Part shown: one piece after another, positions 11,410 through 23,053 of the stretch
How positions within the stretch are numbered: position 1 is the stretch's first letter
How the letters are laid out: each line of letters begins with the position of its first letter
Source: Scytalidium lignicola
Lineage: Eukaryota > Ascomycota > Leotiomycetes
Reading direction: 5' to 3'
Assembly (NCBI GenBank): GCA_002812745.2
Contig: NCSJ02000003.1
Location: 248,001 to 312,000, forward strand
DNA: 64,000 nt
Position numbers and translations under genes: made by a program
The notes under the pieces: generated by a model
Told to the model about the DNA's origin: nothing
Databases searched by the model: none
The model's input: the letters and a program-made list of their open reading frames with translations, nothing else

Positions 11410-11698
11410 ATGTCTCGCGAAGCTTATCAAGTACCTACCTCTGCTCCAGATCCAACACGCGGCCAAGGCTCGCAGTTTGACCTCTCTGGTGGCCCCGCCA
11501 TCAACTACCTGTGCGGTGACTGTAACTCAAAGGTGCCACTGAAGCGTGGCGATCCAATCCGGTGCAAGGAATGTGGTCATCGTGTTCTGTATAAAGAGCG
11601 AACAAAGAGGTGAGGATCTAGATCACCTGGTGTGGAGTTGTAACAGAGATCGATGCTAACAACACCGATGCAGAATGGTTCAGTTTGAGGCAAGATGA
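11410..11698 (+). CDS. RPB12: RNA polymerases I/II/III subunit RPABC4
   Basis: Two exons, 11410-11609 and 11674-11698, 74 aa. Read straight through, the frame stops after KERTKR. Splicing the 64-nt intron (GTGAGG...TGCAG) adds MVQFEAR, the expected end of the family. The zinc ribbon is clear: YLCGDC and RCKECG give the four cysteines, followed by GHRVLYKERTKR. This small subunit is shared by all three nuclear RNA polymerases and binds the RPB3/RPB11-type subcomplex. The N-terminal ~30 residues are variable, as in other fungi. Confidence 0.95.
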
Positions 11699-12016
11699 CC
11701 AAAAAATATTATATAAAAGCTATAGGTTCAAGAAGGGCGCTTTACAGAAGGATGGTTTCGGCTAATGGATATTTTGAAGTGCTGATTAGCATAGCAAAAG
11801 GCGCATTGGGTTAAAAGCAAAATTTGGTATCTGTAAATGTCTTTTTGCATCACTATTGGGAGGGCNAAAATGTGATGCTATCACGAGATCCTTCATACAG
11901 TTATCGTCCTCGTCATGAGAACCCCTTTCTATCCCGAAAAGAAAATTCTGGTGCGCCGCCCAAATGCTTCCGCCGAACTCCTCTCAATTCCAAATAGTGC
12001 AGGTTGTTTTTTCCTT
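11699..12016. other. intergenic between convergent genes
   Basis: 3' flanks of RPB12 and GPN1 with a single N at 11866 beside an A-run. Nothing else is recognised. Confidence 0.5.
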
Positions 12017-13263
12017 TTATCTCATTTGACTTGCCCGAAGATACCTTGTAAAGCTGTAATCTTCCTCCTTTGAACTCCCTCCAGTCTCCTCAAGTGCTTG
12101 CTGGTATCTTTCCGTCAGTCCTTCATTATCACCCTGCTCTTCATCATCATCTGGTTCATCTTCCATGTCGCTAAGAGTTTCCATGTCATCCGTATCTGCT
12201 GCTGGTTTCTTTCCAATATCCCTAGATGAAGGTTCTCCAGAAACAGCCATATCGTTCATGAGTTTATCCAACTCTTTATGCCTATTCGCTTCCTTCTGCT
12301 CTTCTCTCTGCTTCTTTCTGCGTTCCAGCTCCGGCTTGTAGTCACGATTGAACTCTTGTCTCTTTTCTTCCACAGCTTCGAAAAATTCTTTGACTCCGGC
12401 ACCTGTCATGGAGCTGACACCAACTACGCTAAGGTGACTGTAGAACTCCTCTAGCACCAAGCTCATACTGTTCAATAAAGAACCCATATATCCACTTCCA
12501 CCACCGACGTTACCGTCACCTCCCTCAGCGCCACCAAAGCTACCAGCCTCCTCTTCCTCCCTGAGCGCAGCCTGAAAGGCTTCAAAATCTGTCATCCAAT
12601 CTTTCGCAAATTGCGCATCCTTAACATCAGTCTTGTTGAAAACAAGAATCATCGGTAATTTAGTCTTATACAGAATACTACAAGCATAGAGCATGTTACT
12701 CATAAAAGTGCTTGTAGAAGCTGTCCTTGGAGTATCAATGATATATGCGATCACGGTAGGAAAAGTCGATGCCAGGGAATCTAGTAAAATACTTCCCGAC
12801 GCACTCCACACAAAGACTTCGATTTGACCAGGAGTATCTACCAGAATATTTTTAATAGGCTTAGCATCAGGTTTCGCTGGATCTGGTGCCGTTCTCTTAT
12901 CAAGTAGATTTAAGATTTGGTCAATTTTGGTGGCGAAGAGATTTAGAGATGTCAAGATGCCGCCATTTGGACCAAGATTGTAGCTTCTCATGACTTCCTT
13001 GTAGTTAACAGAGTCGCGAATGTCGATATTGCTATCAAACGGAACATTTAAGACGGCAGGATCTAGATTTATAACATATGGTGGTTCTCGCTGGGCGTGT
13101 AAATGCGAATTTATCCGCTGCATAAAAGTTGTCTTGCCAGAGCCTGACATCAAGACATCAGCTAGGTTAAGAGAAATCTTAGATTGGATATTTGCATACC
13201 TGCCATCCCAACGCACACAATAGCCACAGGCTGGGAAGCCTGGGTAGTCTGAGGTGCCGCCAT
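12017..13263 (-). CDS. NPA3: GPN-loop GTPase 1 (NPA3/XAB1), RNA polymerase II assembly and import
   Basis: Two exons, 13263-13200 and 13143-12017, 396 aa. The 56-nt intron lies inside the P-loop and splicing restores GMAGSGKTT (residues 19-27). The family-defining Gly-Pro-Asn loop is at 79-81 ([12 protein letters not shown]). DTPGQIE (from 124) is the G3 motif and FNKTDVKDA the G4 motif. An acidic, coiled C-terminal tail ([14 protein letters not shown]) follows. NPA3/GPN1 with GPN2/3 is needed for RNA polymerase II assembly and nuclear entry. Its promoter region (168 nt) is shared with the CWF19-like gene. Confidence 0.93.
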
Positions 13264-13431
13264 ATCTTTTTCAGCACGTCTTAAGCTGAAGTTGTAAGGC
13301 TATTGAGATTGCGGGGCGCGAAGTGGGATGTCTCGTCAAATTTAAATTCGGCATCGGCTGAGAGCTCGAGCCTAGAGTGCTTCGCTTCCTTGTTTCGACG
13401 TCACACCAAAACATCCTCAAACAATTTTCTA

Positions 13432-15433
13432 ATGGATGGCCTCGAAGACTTTGAAAAGGCTCTGGCAGCCGAGAAGCTTGCTAGAGAGAAGACCGAGAAG
13501 GATAAGAGCAACGATAAACATCACGAGCGACGTAAACACCGACATCATCATCGACACCATAGGTCGAGAGACCACGATCAAGACGATCACAGAAACAAGA
13601 GGTTAAGGCATTCTACGGATGACTATGATGATGACGATAAACCCTCAAAGTCTTCGAGAGCTGAAGAAATCTTACCTGAATCACAAGAGGAGGGAGCTGC
13701 TAAACCTAAAATCACACGAGATGCCTGGATGACTGCGCCGTCTGCTTTAGATATTGACTATATACACAAGCCTGTAAAAAACGATGAAAAACCGAAGATC
13801 GACTCAAAGCCCGATTATGATTTGAAATTTCACAAGAATGAGCTCAACACGCGTTTACACGACCTCGCGAATGGCAAAACATTGGATGATATTAGGGACG
13901 AACCATCTCAGCATGAAGTATCATATACATTTGGAGATTCAGGATCGCAATGGCGTATGACGAAGCTTAAAGCTGTCTATACACAGGCAGAGCAAACTGG
14001 CAGACCAGTGGATGAAATTGCCATTGAACGTTATGGGGATCTACGAGATTTTGATGATGCAAGAGAGGAACAGACTGAGGTTGAACGGCGGAAGCTCTAT
14101 GGCGAAGGTTACGTGGGGAAGGAGAAGCCCAGTGGTGAACTTTTCCAAGAAAGAAAGATGGATTTAGGTCTCAGATCGCGTGACCACGAGAATAACGAGA
14201 AACAAGAGAACGAGCCTATAGATCTTCCACAAGGGACGGTATTGGAAAGGGAACCAGCAGTGCTAGACCAAACTGCTCTTAATCGACTAAAAGCTCAGCT
14301 TCTGAAAGCTAAATTGAAAAGTTCACCCGACGTCGCACGCCTCCAGGCCGAGTTCGATGCCGCCATGACTGCTCATACAAATACGGACCCCGAAGTTATA
14401 ATATTAAGCAAGATGGAGAATCGCATGCTAGCAGGAACGCGGGGAGAAATTAAAGCAATCAATACCAAACGCGGCCAAGAACGTGGTTTGGTGGAGCAGA
14501 ATGAAGATATGAGCATTGAGGATATGGTTCGGGAAGAACGTAGAACGAGAGGGCAGGCTGGTGGGGAAGGTCGACTTGCGGCTGAGCGGATTGCAAAGGA
14601 CATGAAATTCGACAACGATCTGGATTATATGGACGATAATGCAAATATGCTTGCAAAACGAGTTCAAAAGTCGGAGATCAACTTGAAGAATGTTGCTGTT
14701 GGAGAGTTTCTGAAGATGAACAGGATACTGGATAACTGCCAGCTATGTCACCATGAAGAGAAGAATCAACCCCCCATCGCACCGATAGTGTCACTAGCGA
14801 CACGGGTTTATCTTACCCTACCTACTGAGCCGGAACTAAGTGACGGTGGCGCCGTGATCGTTCCAATTGAGCATAAGACAAACCTATTAGAGTGCGATGA
14901 CGATGAGTGGGAGGAGATTCGAAACTTCATGAAATGTTTAATACGCATGTATCACGACCAAGGCCGTGCAGTTATTTTTTATGAGAATGCTGCAGCTCCA
15001 CACAGGAAGCTACATGCGGCAATGCAGGTCGTTCCATTACCGTATAGCCTTGGGGAGACAGCCTCAGCCTTTTTCAAGGAGGCTATCCTTTCATCCGATG
15101 AAGAATGGACACAACATAAGAAATTGATCGACACAGCGGCACGAGCGCGTGAAGGGCTCGGGAAGCTCTCTTTTAGGCGATCCATTGCCAAGGAGATGCC
15201 GTATTTTCATGCTTGGTTTGATATGGATGGGGGTTTAGGTCACATTGTTGAGGACTCCAATCGTTGGCCAAAAGGCGACCTCTTCGCACGAGAAATCATA
15301 GGCGGTATGCTCGACGTCGAACCCGATTTGATTAAAAGACAAGGCCGGTGGCACCGAGGGGACNAAAAGGCTCGAGGACTTCAGAAAGCGTTGGAGAAAA
15401 TTTGATTGGACCCGCGTTCTCACCGATGGTTAA
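13432..15433 (+). CDS. CWF19-like spliceosome protein
   Basis: Start ATG at 13432; the frame is open further upstream, but only to non-ATG codons. The N-terminus (MDGLEDFEKALAAEK) leads into a His/Arg/Asp-rich charged stretch (about residues 30-65). A long helical region with REERRTRGQAGGEGRLAAER follows, then the paired CWF19 C-terminal domains, starting near NCQLCHHEEKN. The first is HIT-like (HKTNLLECDDDEW, PHRKLHAAMQVVPLP). The N at 15364 behaves as an extra base. Read literally, the frame ends at 15405; without it the frame gives KRLEDFRKRWRKFDWT and stops at 15433, the expected end (666 aa). CWF19 family proteins act in intron lariat turnover and late splicing complexes. Confidence 0.9.
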
Positions 15434-15905
15434 GGTTAAGATGTACGAAAGGACCAGTAGTAATCAAAGCCTGCGTTAAAATTGTGGAAGGCTTGGAGCC
15501 GTGAGGTGGCCCCACGGGCCGGTTACCGGCTAAAGTATTCGAAGTTGGTGATACTTCTAAGCTGCTAATGGTACATATCAACACGAATAATCAACAGTTC
15601 ACCAACACCTCAAAGATATGCAGCGCTGGTGCTAGTGGCCGTACAGAGTAGAGCAGTTCGAATGATAGGTTTTTTAGTCAGTCAGGAGGCTACGGGAATT
15701 ATTTTGACGTGCAGCAATATGGGACCGGATCAACTATTACACGAAATGGGCAATTTCCAGTACTGTACAGTAGCAGAGCATTGACGATGGAATGATTAGA
15801 GCGTCTAGGCCGTAAGAATGCCTGGACGGTATGCAGAATCACGCCTACAATCAATGCTGGTGAAGGGGTTCTACAAGCGAAGCAGATCCGACTTCAACTG
15901 CTCGA

Positions 15906-15945
<40 letters not shown>
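15906..15945. repeat. ATT/TTA trinucleotide microsatellite
   Basis: Uninterrupted TTA/ATT repeat of about 13 units, seen directly. It would be length-variable between strains. Confidence 0.95.
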
Positions 15946-16280
15946 GAACAAAGCAGGCGCATATGCAACTGTAACAGATAGCCTGCTTGTGTTAATAATT
16001 ACCGTAGCCCAAGTCCGGTCAGCCTCAGGTACCATACTAGTGCCGGGAGATTCTCCGAAGCAAAGAGAAGATCCGGCCGAGTGGAGTGTAGGCAGTGTGG
16101 GAATGGCTTCCTGTTGGCGACATGCACATGTACCGTCGATCCTCGATACCAAACTTCTGAAAGGAAACATAAATTAGATCTGCAACCTCAAGCGTGCAAT
16201 ACAGTCAGATGGCTGATGTCGGCGAGGCGTTCGGCGGATCCGGCAAAAGCAAGCATCCTGGCCAGTCTCTTGGCTGTATT

Positions 16281-16318
16281 TCTATGTGCTCCTATGTGCT
16301 CCTATGTGCCCCCATGTA
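16281..16318. repeat. short tandem repeat, ~10-nt unit
   Basis: About 3.5 copies of a CTATGTGCTC-like unit, the last degenerate (GCCCCCATGT). Seen directly. Confidence 0.8.
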
Positions 16319-18325
16319 TGCTTTCATGTGCAAAGAGACGAGGCCTCGAGCGTTGCCAAGGGTTTCAATGCAGTAATACAACTGTAACTTCTGGCAGAGG
16401 TCCAAATATCTCCTGCTGTACTCGTAATTGTAGCACTATTAGCGAACAAATCCAGGTCAGTAAAAAGGGAAAGATAGAACATTGAAGTGCTTGGTTATTG
16501 GGAGACTGGTCAACCACACGACTCTCAGCTCAGCTTATGACTCTTTCCAAGCAAAGCCCTTCTTTATCATGAAGGTTTTCATGAAACAAACTCTGAACAT
16601 TCGCAAGCCTCTTGGCAAGGGATCTTTGCTCACCAGCAGGCTTCTTCGATAAATCTAGAGCTGGGAAAGCTTTCCGGATGCTCGGCCGAGCTTTCTTGAA
16701 GAGCAGGGTGGCTGAGTCTCTTTTACGACAGCACGAACAACGAAAGACGATATACGAGACGCGTCTTGGAGCCATTTTAGGAAACTGCGATATTTCTCTC
16801 GACTATTGCCTATTACGTACAAGGGACTGACTCGCATTGATATTTAATTGTTAGGGGTTGTACTGTAGTGATTGATGCGAGGTCGCGTGCTACAGGAAGA
16901 GAGTTTACAGTAGTACAAGAGAGACAGAGAAAATCGCATCCTTGAAGGTCTTTGAGACAGAAGTATTGTCTATTACGTGGTTGCGCACGTACATGCACAG
17001 GCGCAGGAAGCGGTTACCTTTATATTGAAAAGAAAAACGGAATAACCAGAACGGGGCAGTTCAATCAAACTATATGGATGATCCTGACATGTGGAATGCC
17101 ACTTTACTGTTTCCTTAAAGAAGTACCCGTGACTAATGAACATCTTCCTTCAAGCAGCAATAATGGCGTCGGCTTGATCACACAGAGGGAGAAAGTGCCC
17201 GTATTGCATTCTATATACTCCGTAGTTATGATCTATCCTCCACATTGTGTCTGCTCTACCTATTTGAACGCGACAGAGGAAAGCTCCATTTCCATTTCCC
17301 GAAAGAGCATCCGCGGCTGCCGTTTGATTCCAAACAGCCACTGCACTGCAGGACCGTTTTTTTTCGTAGAGAGAAACATCGCATCAACTAAATCCAAATC
17401 ATCTAACCACTGTAGGGTATTTGGATCTACAGTACATAAGTACTGACCATCGGCACGAAAAAAAGCACTTCCACTTCGAATCAGATCAGATCACAAAGGT
17501 TGGAGGCAAAAAAGCCTCACGACCCGAGAGAACCCCAACTCACTGTACCGCAGCAGCCACAAGAGGTAAGTGGGTTGGTTGGGAGAAGAAGCTTCTGTTC
17601 CTTCCATCGCTTGTGCCTCTCTCGTGCCGTTGACGAGCCGGGCATACAGAGGGAGGGGGAAGAGCTGTTCGGTGCGGCCCTCCTCGTCTCGGTCTCGCTT
17701 TTTTTTTTTTCGCCCATCCCCTAACGTAATTACTGTAACTATTTGTTCTGTACAACCACAAGTTACACTGTGAGATGCATGCAAGTGTGATGCTAAGTGT
17801 TTATGCCGCAAGATCTAGATATCGATGTGTATTTATATTTTTTTCTTAGCTACTGTAACAGTTCTTGTGGGTTGTTGTTATTGGTATATGATTACGGACG
17901 TACACAGAGAGAGGGTGTTCCTGAGCATGGGCCCATCCATCACTCGTTCTTTCTTGGATTGCATGCATGAATGAATGATGTCTCTCAAATCTTCATAGCA
18001 CAGAATATAGTACAGTACAGTACAGGAATACAATAAACCAACACTCACTACTACAGTACATCCTTTTTCCCTTCCGTCCCGGCGTTGGATTCGTCTTTTA
18101 CGAGCAATAACCCCCAAGTCGAGTCCCGACGCCTTGGAACCTGCGGCCGTCGACTTGCTTCCGGATTAGTGAGAACGACGGCTTTTCAGATCCGCAGCGG
18201 CCCTGTACCCACGCTAGCCCCAACCGCGTTAGACCAAGGATATATACTACTCCGTACGAGTGCAAAAACTCTCTTCGTAAGGCAACAAACAGGCGAATGA
18301 ATGAATGTGCAGGCGAGCCAGCATG

Positions 18326-19250
18326 AATTATTATTATTATTCACTCACTCAGAACGCCAGCACGCCAGCATAGCATCTAGGTGGTGCGAAGGTCTTTGCC
18401 TAATCGCGAAAAAGGGTTATTCTTCCTGCAACTCTTTCTCCCCCCTTTTGCCCACCTCTGTCCTTCTTTGGCATTGCAACTAGAACCCATCTAGCTAGCG
18501 TTCCCTTTTTCCTTTCCTTTCCTTTCCTTTGACCTGACCTCATCATCCACCCACAAGCCGCCTCATCCACTGCATCCACCCCCCTCCTTCCACACGCTGA
18601 CATAATACACACACACCGACGTTGATTTCTCAGGCTGCCACGGCCGCCGCCACCTGAGGTTTGGATTCAGGCCATCACTTTTACTGACCACTCTTCCCCC
18701 GTTTCCTTCCTCACTTAAACCTTTTTTCCTTTCCAAATAAGACAAGGGGGAAAAAAAATTAACAACAGTCGAACAATCCACCGCGTCAAACGCCTCTTCA
18801 TCCAAAACCACCACCTCTGGGTTTCTGTCTCAGTCTGGGCCTCGTTTCGCTCGCCTCCCTTCGCGCTTCTCCCTCCCAGCTGGGACTACCGCAAATCTTC
18901 CTTAGACGTCGCTCGCGTCAACAAAGCTTCTCGGTAACCCGTCTCGCTTCGTCGCCTTCTCCCTTCGAAACCCGTCCCCCAGGAGGCTCGCGGCAAAAAA
19001 AATAGTCGTGGACAAGTCGCCTGTGCTGGTCGCTTTTCCTCGCCCCGGCCGCCCTTTTAATATATCCAAACAGACGCTGCAGGGCGGCGAGGTCGAATCA
19101 TCGACGCCTGCTCCCCTTGTTTCCCCCTTCCCTGCCTGCCAGACAGATATCCCCCCTCGGAAAGCTGGTTTTTTTGGGAGAGTGTGTGTGTGAGTGAGAG
19201 ACAGATAACGGTCGAAGGAGCCACCTTCACCAGATCGCGTCCGGCGGAAC
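18326..19250 (+). promoter_or_regulatory. ATG-free pyrimidine-rich leader/promoter of the Zn2Cys6 gene
   Basis: No ATG occurs on the plus strand between the one at 18323 and the start codon at 19251, 925 nt. The stretch is rich in CT tracts (e.g. repeated TTTCC near 18506-18530) and in CCACC/TCCACC words, and is more GC-rich than its surroundings. This is what a long 5' UTR free of upstream ORFs plus a CT-rich core promoter would look like. The transcription start cannot be placed from sequence alone. Confidence 0.55.
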
Positions 19251-21739
19251 ATGGCGCAGCAGCACAACAGCAATAGAAACAGTCCACACCTCAATCATCT
19301 GCAAAACGGTTCGGCACCGAATTCACCTTCGATGTCGACTTCCCAACAGCAAGGTGGCCAGTCGCGTCAACCCGTCAGTTATCCAAGTCCAACCTCCTAC
19401 CCATCGCCCTCTCTCCAGAACGCTCAATACAACTACCCGCCCCCAAACACCCAGCAGGTCAGCGAGCCATATCGCGCCAGTCCGACCGGTAGCAACGGTT
19501 CCATGTCTCTGCCCAGCATGCGTTCCCTCGATCCTCTCCAGCAGCAACAGCAGCAGCAACAACAGCATCATATGGGCTCACCACTCCCGCCCTCGGTCGC
19601 CCAGATGGGCGGCCCGTACTACACTCCCCAAGGCCAGCCCATACCATATCCAAGTGTCACCTCTGATCCCACCGGCCAGATGCGATATGCGCTTCCTGTC
19701 ACCGCAGACTCTCGCGTCATGAGCGGTGGCAGACACAAGAAGGTAGGACGGGCACACCGAGGCACCCGGAACCCCACTTCACCGTCATCATTGTCATCAT
19801 CATCATCGTGATTTTCGAAGCATGGCTAACAAAAATTGTCCTTCGGCAGGAAATCAAGCGAAGAACCAAGACAGGATGCCTGACTTGTAGAAAGAGAAGA
19901 ATAAAGGTGAGTTCTCGAATAAATTTTTTCAGTCTTGTCGCATCGCAGCTCCCGAGAGATGGTTGTTGGTTGGAGGGTGTGCGATTCTTCGCGATCCAAC
20001 CTTTCGTCTACCAGCAAGCGAAATCCACCTAGTAGGCGAAAGCTTCAGATCACGGGCTTCCATCGCCTCCGTTGACGAGGGGCAATCATCGAGTTGGAGA
20101 TTCCGATTACATCTGGTGGTTTTCGTTCGTTTGTATAGCACAACTTCGTTGCGTCTCTTACAGGCTTGCGTTACGGAAAGGAGCTCTTTCTTTTCTATCT
20201 TTCTTTCCTCCAACACTCTCAAGTTTCTGCCTTGCGACTTCAATAGACTCCACTGCCTCCCCCCTTTGCCCTCAAGAGTGTGATTTTACTAACTCTTGAC
20301 TTAAGTGTGATGAACAACACCCAGCCTGCCGCAACTGTCAGAAGTCGAAGCGTGAATGCCTGGGCTATGACCCCATCTTCAAGCAACAACCGGGTCCGGC
20401 AGCAATCCAGCCAGCACCAAGCTCAGCTCCTCCACAAGCACCTATCGTAGCCACGGCAAACCCATACGGCAACCAACCTCAGATGCTTCAGAGTGGCTAC
20501 GGCGCGCCAGTCACGAACATGGGCTACGTTGAACCCGCGCTTTCGGCGGGCGTGAGTTCTCCGGGATCAGCTACTCAGACATATGACTATACGTCTGCTA
20601 TTGATCCTGCTCTAGAGGCTGCTGCTCCAGCACCAACCGCTGCCTCGAGCAACCAATTCCAAGCAGCTACTACACCAGGTATGCCAACCTTTCGCGAGGA
20701 CCTCAAAAGAGAAATGCAGAGTGCAAGCCCATTTTCATCTGGTGCGTCCGACACTCCGCATCTTCGAGGTGGCGCGTCCTCTTTTCTTCCCCCTTCAGCA
20801 AGCTCTTCAGGCGAAAACGTGGCTTACACGACTACTCCAGCAAAGCGGTCTATCAATGAGCTCCTCGCCCTCGGAGGTCCCGCTCCTCCCCCCCTCCCTG
20901 CGAACAGCGACATTACGCAATCTCCCTCGACAATCGACGAAGCCAAGCATCTCTTCTATAGCATCTACGCGCCAGGGCTTGAAAATTTCCTCGAGACGAA
21001 GTGGTTTCAGATTAAGGGTGTAAGCAAACTTCTCAGTGACAAGAGTTTATTGGAGCAGTTTGCACAGCTACTGGAGCAATTTGCCAAGTCTCAGAATGTT
21101 GATCCAAGGCAAGTTGATCCAAGACAGTTAGCATACACAGCCACTGTCGAGGCACGAGTTGTGTGGGCACTGGCCTGCATGGTCCGTCAAAGTGCTTCGG
21201 AAACCAACGGTGTTAAATCAGAGAGCGCACCTGCCATTCCGGCAGCTGATAATGCCGTTGAAGCCGGCCATCGTTTGACTGTATTCGAAAAACTCTTAAC
21301 CAACAGCGTTGCAGAGGCCAACCCCCTAACAAAGCCCATCCCAACCGCTGATCACCATAAATTACGTGAATTAGAGTTCTGGTACACACTTGGAAACTTT
21401 GTTGCCATCAAGGAAGACGACCCTGGATCTGCCAAGCAGACCGACGACACCCTTGCGATATTGCGCAACCTTCTGGACGGTAGAGAGAACAGAGACGTTC
21501 TGTACTCCATTGCAGTGGTTCGTGCTATTGGTCCCCGAGTGACTGAATACGCACCAGGCGAACAACCTGTTCACTTCGATGAGAGTGACAATCGCAGCAA
21601 AGTTATCGTTGCTAAGAAGTTTGTCCAAGATGAAGCCCAAGGTGCCGGTACGACTAATGTCATCCGAAGATTGTGTGAACTTGCAGCACGATCTTGGTTA
21701 CCAGCAGCTGCATCCACTCCAGCTCCACAAGTCAAGTAA
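19251..21739 (+). CDS. Zn(II)2Cys6 fungal transcription regulator
   Basis: Three exons: 19251-19742, 19850-19906, 20306-21739; 660 aa. The N-terminal 164 residues are Ser/Pro/Gln-rich with a Q-run. Exon 2 (57 nt) encodes EIKRRTKTGCLTCRKRRIK. Exon 3 starts with CDEQHPACRNC, giving six cysteines at 174, 177, 184, 191, 194 and 201 with the canonical C-X2-C-X6-C-X6-C-X2-C-X6-C spacing. The second intron (399 nt, TACTAAC-type branch) therefore splits the zinc cluster. The rest is a Pro/Ala/Gln-rich linker and a helical regulatory region (about 350-640). The EIKRRTKTG and GYDPIFK flanks suggest a conserved Pezizomycotina developmental regulator; a TPC1-type assignment is possible but from memory only. 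Confidence 0.88.
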
Positions 21740-23053
21740 ACCCACATTCTCAGGTCTTTTCTCGGGCGGTTGCAGGATATCGGATTTTGGCGTTGCATTT
21801 GAACACTTCTGCTATTTTTTCCTTTGCGTCATCATTCATCTCTGGCATGCGAAAAATGGGAAAATCCGGGGTCTTTTTATCCTCCCCCTTTACAGAAGTT
21901 CGTTTTCTTTACTTGTCTACTGGTTTGGCTGCACTCTTTGAGATGGTGTGGCCAAAAAGGGATCTGGAAGACAAAAAAAAATTCACATGTGTCAATAGGC
22001 ATGAGACTGGTTGGGAAAATAGCACTGCTGCACTATTCCTCTGGTTTTTTTTATAATTACCAAAACGGCTCCACTAGCGTATTCACCACCAGAATGTAAC
22101 CTTAGCAAGAACTCCCCATCTTGATGTACTCTTTTATCCTCTATCTCGTCATTTTCTTTTGCGGTCATCATCAGACACAGTTGCTGCTGTTGTTTTTGCT
22201 CAACGTTTATTGCCGGACTCCGGCCGCGTATGATGCAGATCGTCAAATTATCATAATCAAGAATCATCAAAGCATAAAGATTTTTTTTTTTTTCCGAAAC
22301 TAGATATGGGCAAAAAAAAATATTATGGAATGGCTCTTGCGAAGGAAGGAGAAACCTTTTAGAGGGCTTTTTTTTGTTGGTGGTTAAGGGGAGAAGAAAG
22401 GATGTGAGGTAGGAGAGAGCCAGGGCCCAATAGTTTTCTGTGTATTGTAGCTCTAGTTCTCTTTTTGAATGCCATGAAACTTTATTAGGCTGGGGACNTT
22501 TTTGACTTTTTTTATTATTATTTTATTTGCTGGGAGTTGTGAATTTTCCCGTTTGACAAACTTGGAGAGACTGATCCTTATTAATCGGCCNTTTTTTTCT
22601 TTCTTTCTTGCGACGGTGGTTTTAACCTCTACTTGGTTTATTGACNTTTTTCGACTTGAACACTAATTATATGCTAGGCCTAATCGAAGAAAGCAAAAGG
22701 TATTTTTACTAATAAGAAATAATATCTCTAGGAGACAAGATAGTATTGTGTTGCTACGCTTTCGAAAACGTTGTACGCATAGTTACATTTTATTGCAGAT
22801 ACAAAANGGGGGGGGGTAGCAGGTGAGATATAAAGTCCTACTACAAGNTTTTTTTCTTTTTCTTTCTTCTTTGTGTTTATAATTTAAAGTTCCTTTTCTT
22901 CTTCTATATCTAGCTGCAACTGGATAGGCTAAAAAGGAAGATTACGATCTAATTTATCTCGCTGATAAACATTAACTTTGTTTAACTGCAAATTCACCGC
23001 CGCCCTCTTTTTTTAATAAACCTCAACTTATAATTAAAGGGGGTATAGCCCAA
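21740..23053. other. intergenic, homopolymer-rich
   Basis: 3' flank shared by two convergent genes. T-, A- and G-runs are frequent and five single Ns (22498, 22591, 22646, 22807, 22848) sit beside them. No gene is supported. Confidence 0.5.

Larger units (their letters stand above)
15434..18325. other. gene-poor upstream region with simple repeats
   Basis: About 2.9 kb with no supported gene. It contains an ATT microsatellite, a short 10-nt tandem repeat and many copies of TACTGTA/TACAGTA-like words. Open frames on both strands overlap one another and lack conserved motifs. It may be distal promoter or non-coding transcript of the downstream regulator gene (inference). Confidence 0.5.

Noticed and set aside
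16530..16775. 81-codon minus-strand frame with an ATG
   Set aside because: It overlaps a similar-length plus-strand frame and shows no domain or family resemblance.
19323..19571. Antisense frame with a leucine run opposite the Zn2Cys6 N-terminus
   Set aside because: It is the mirror of the CAG/CAA repeat in the sense gene.
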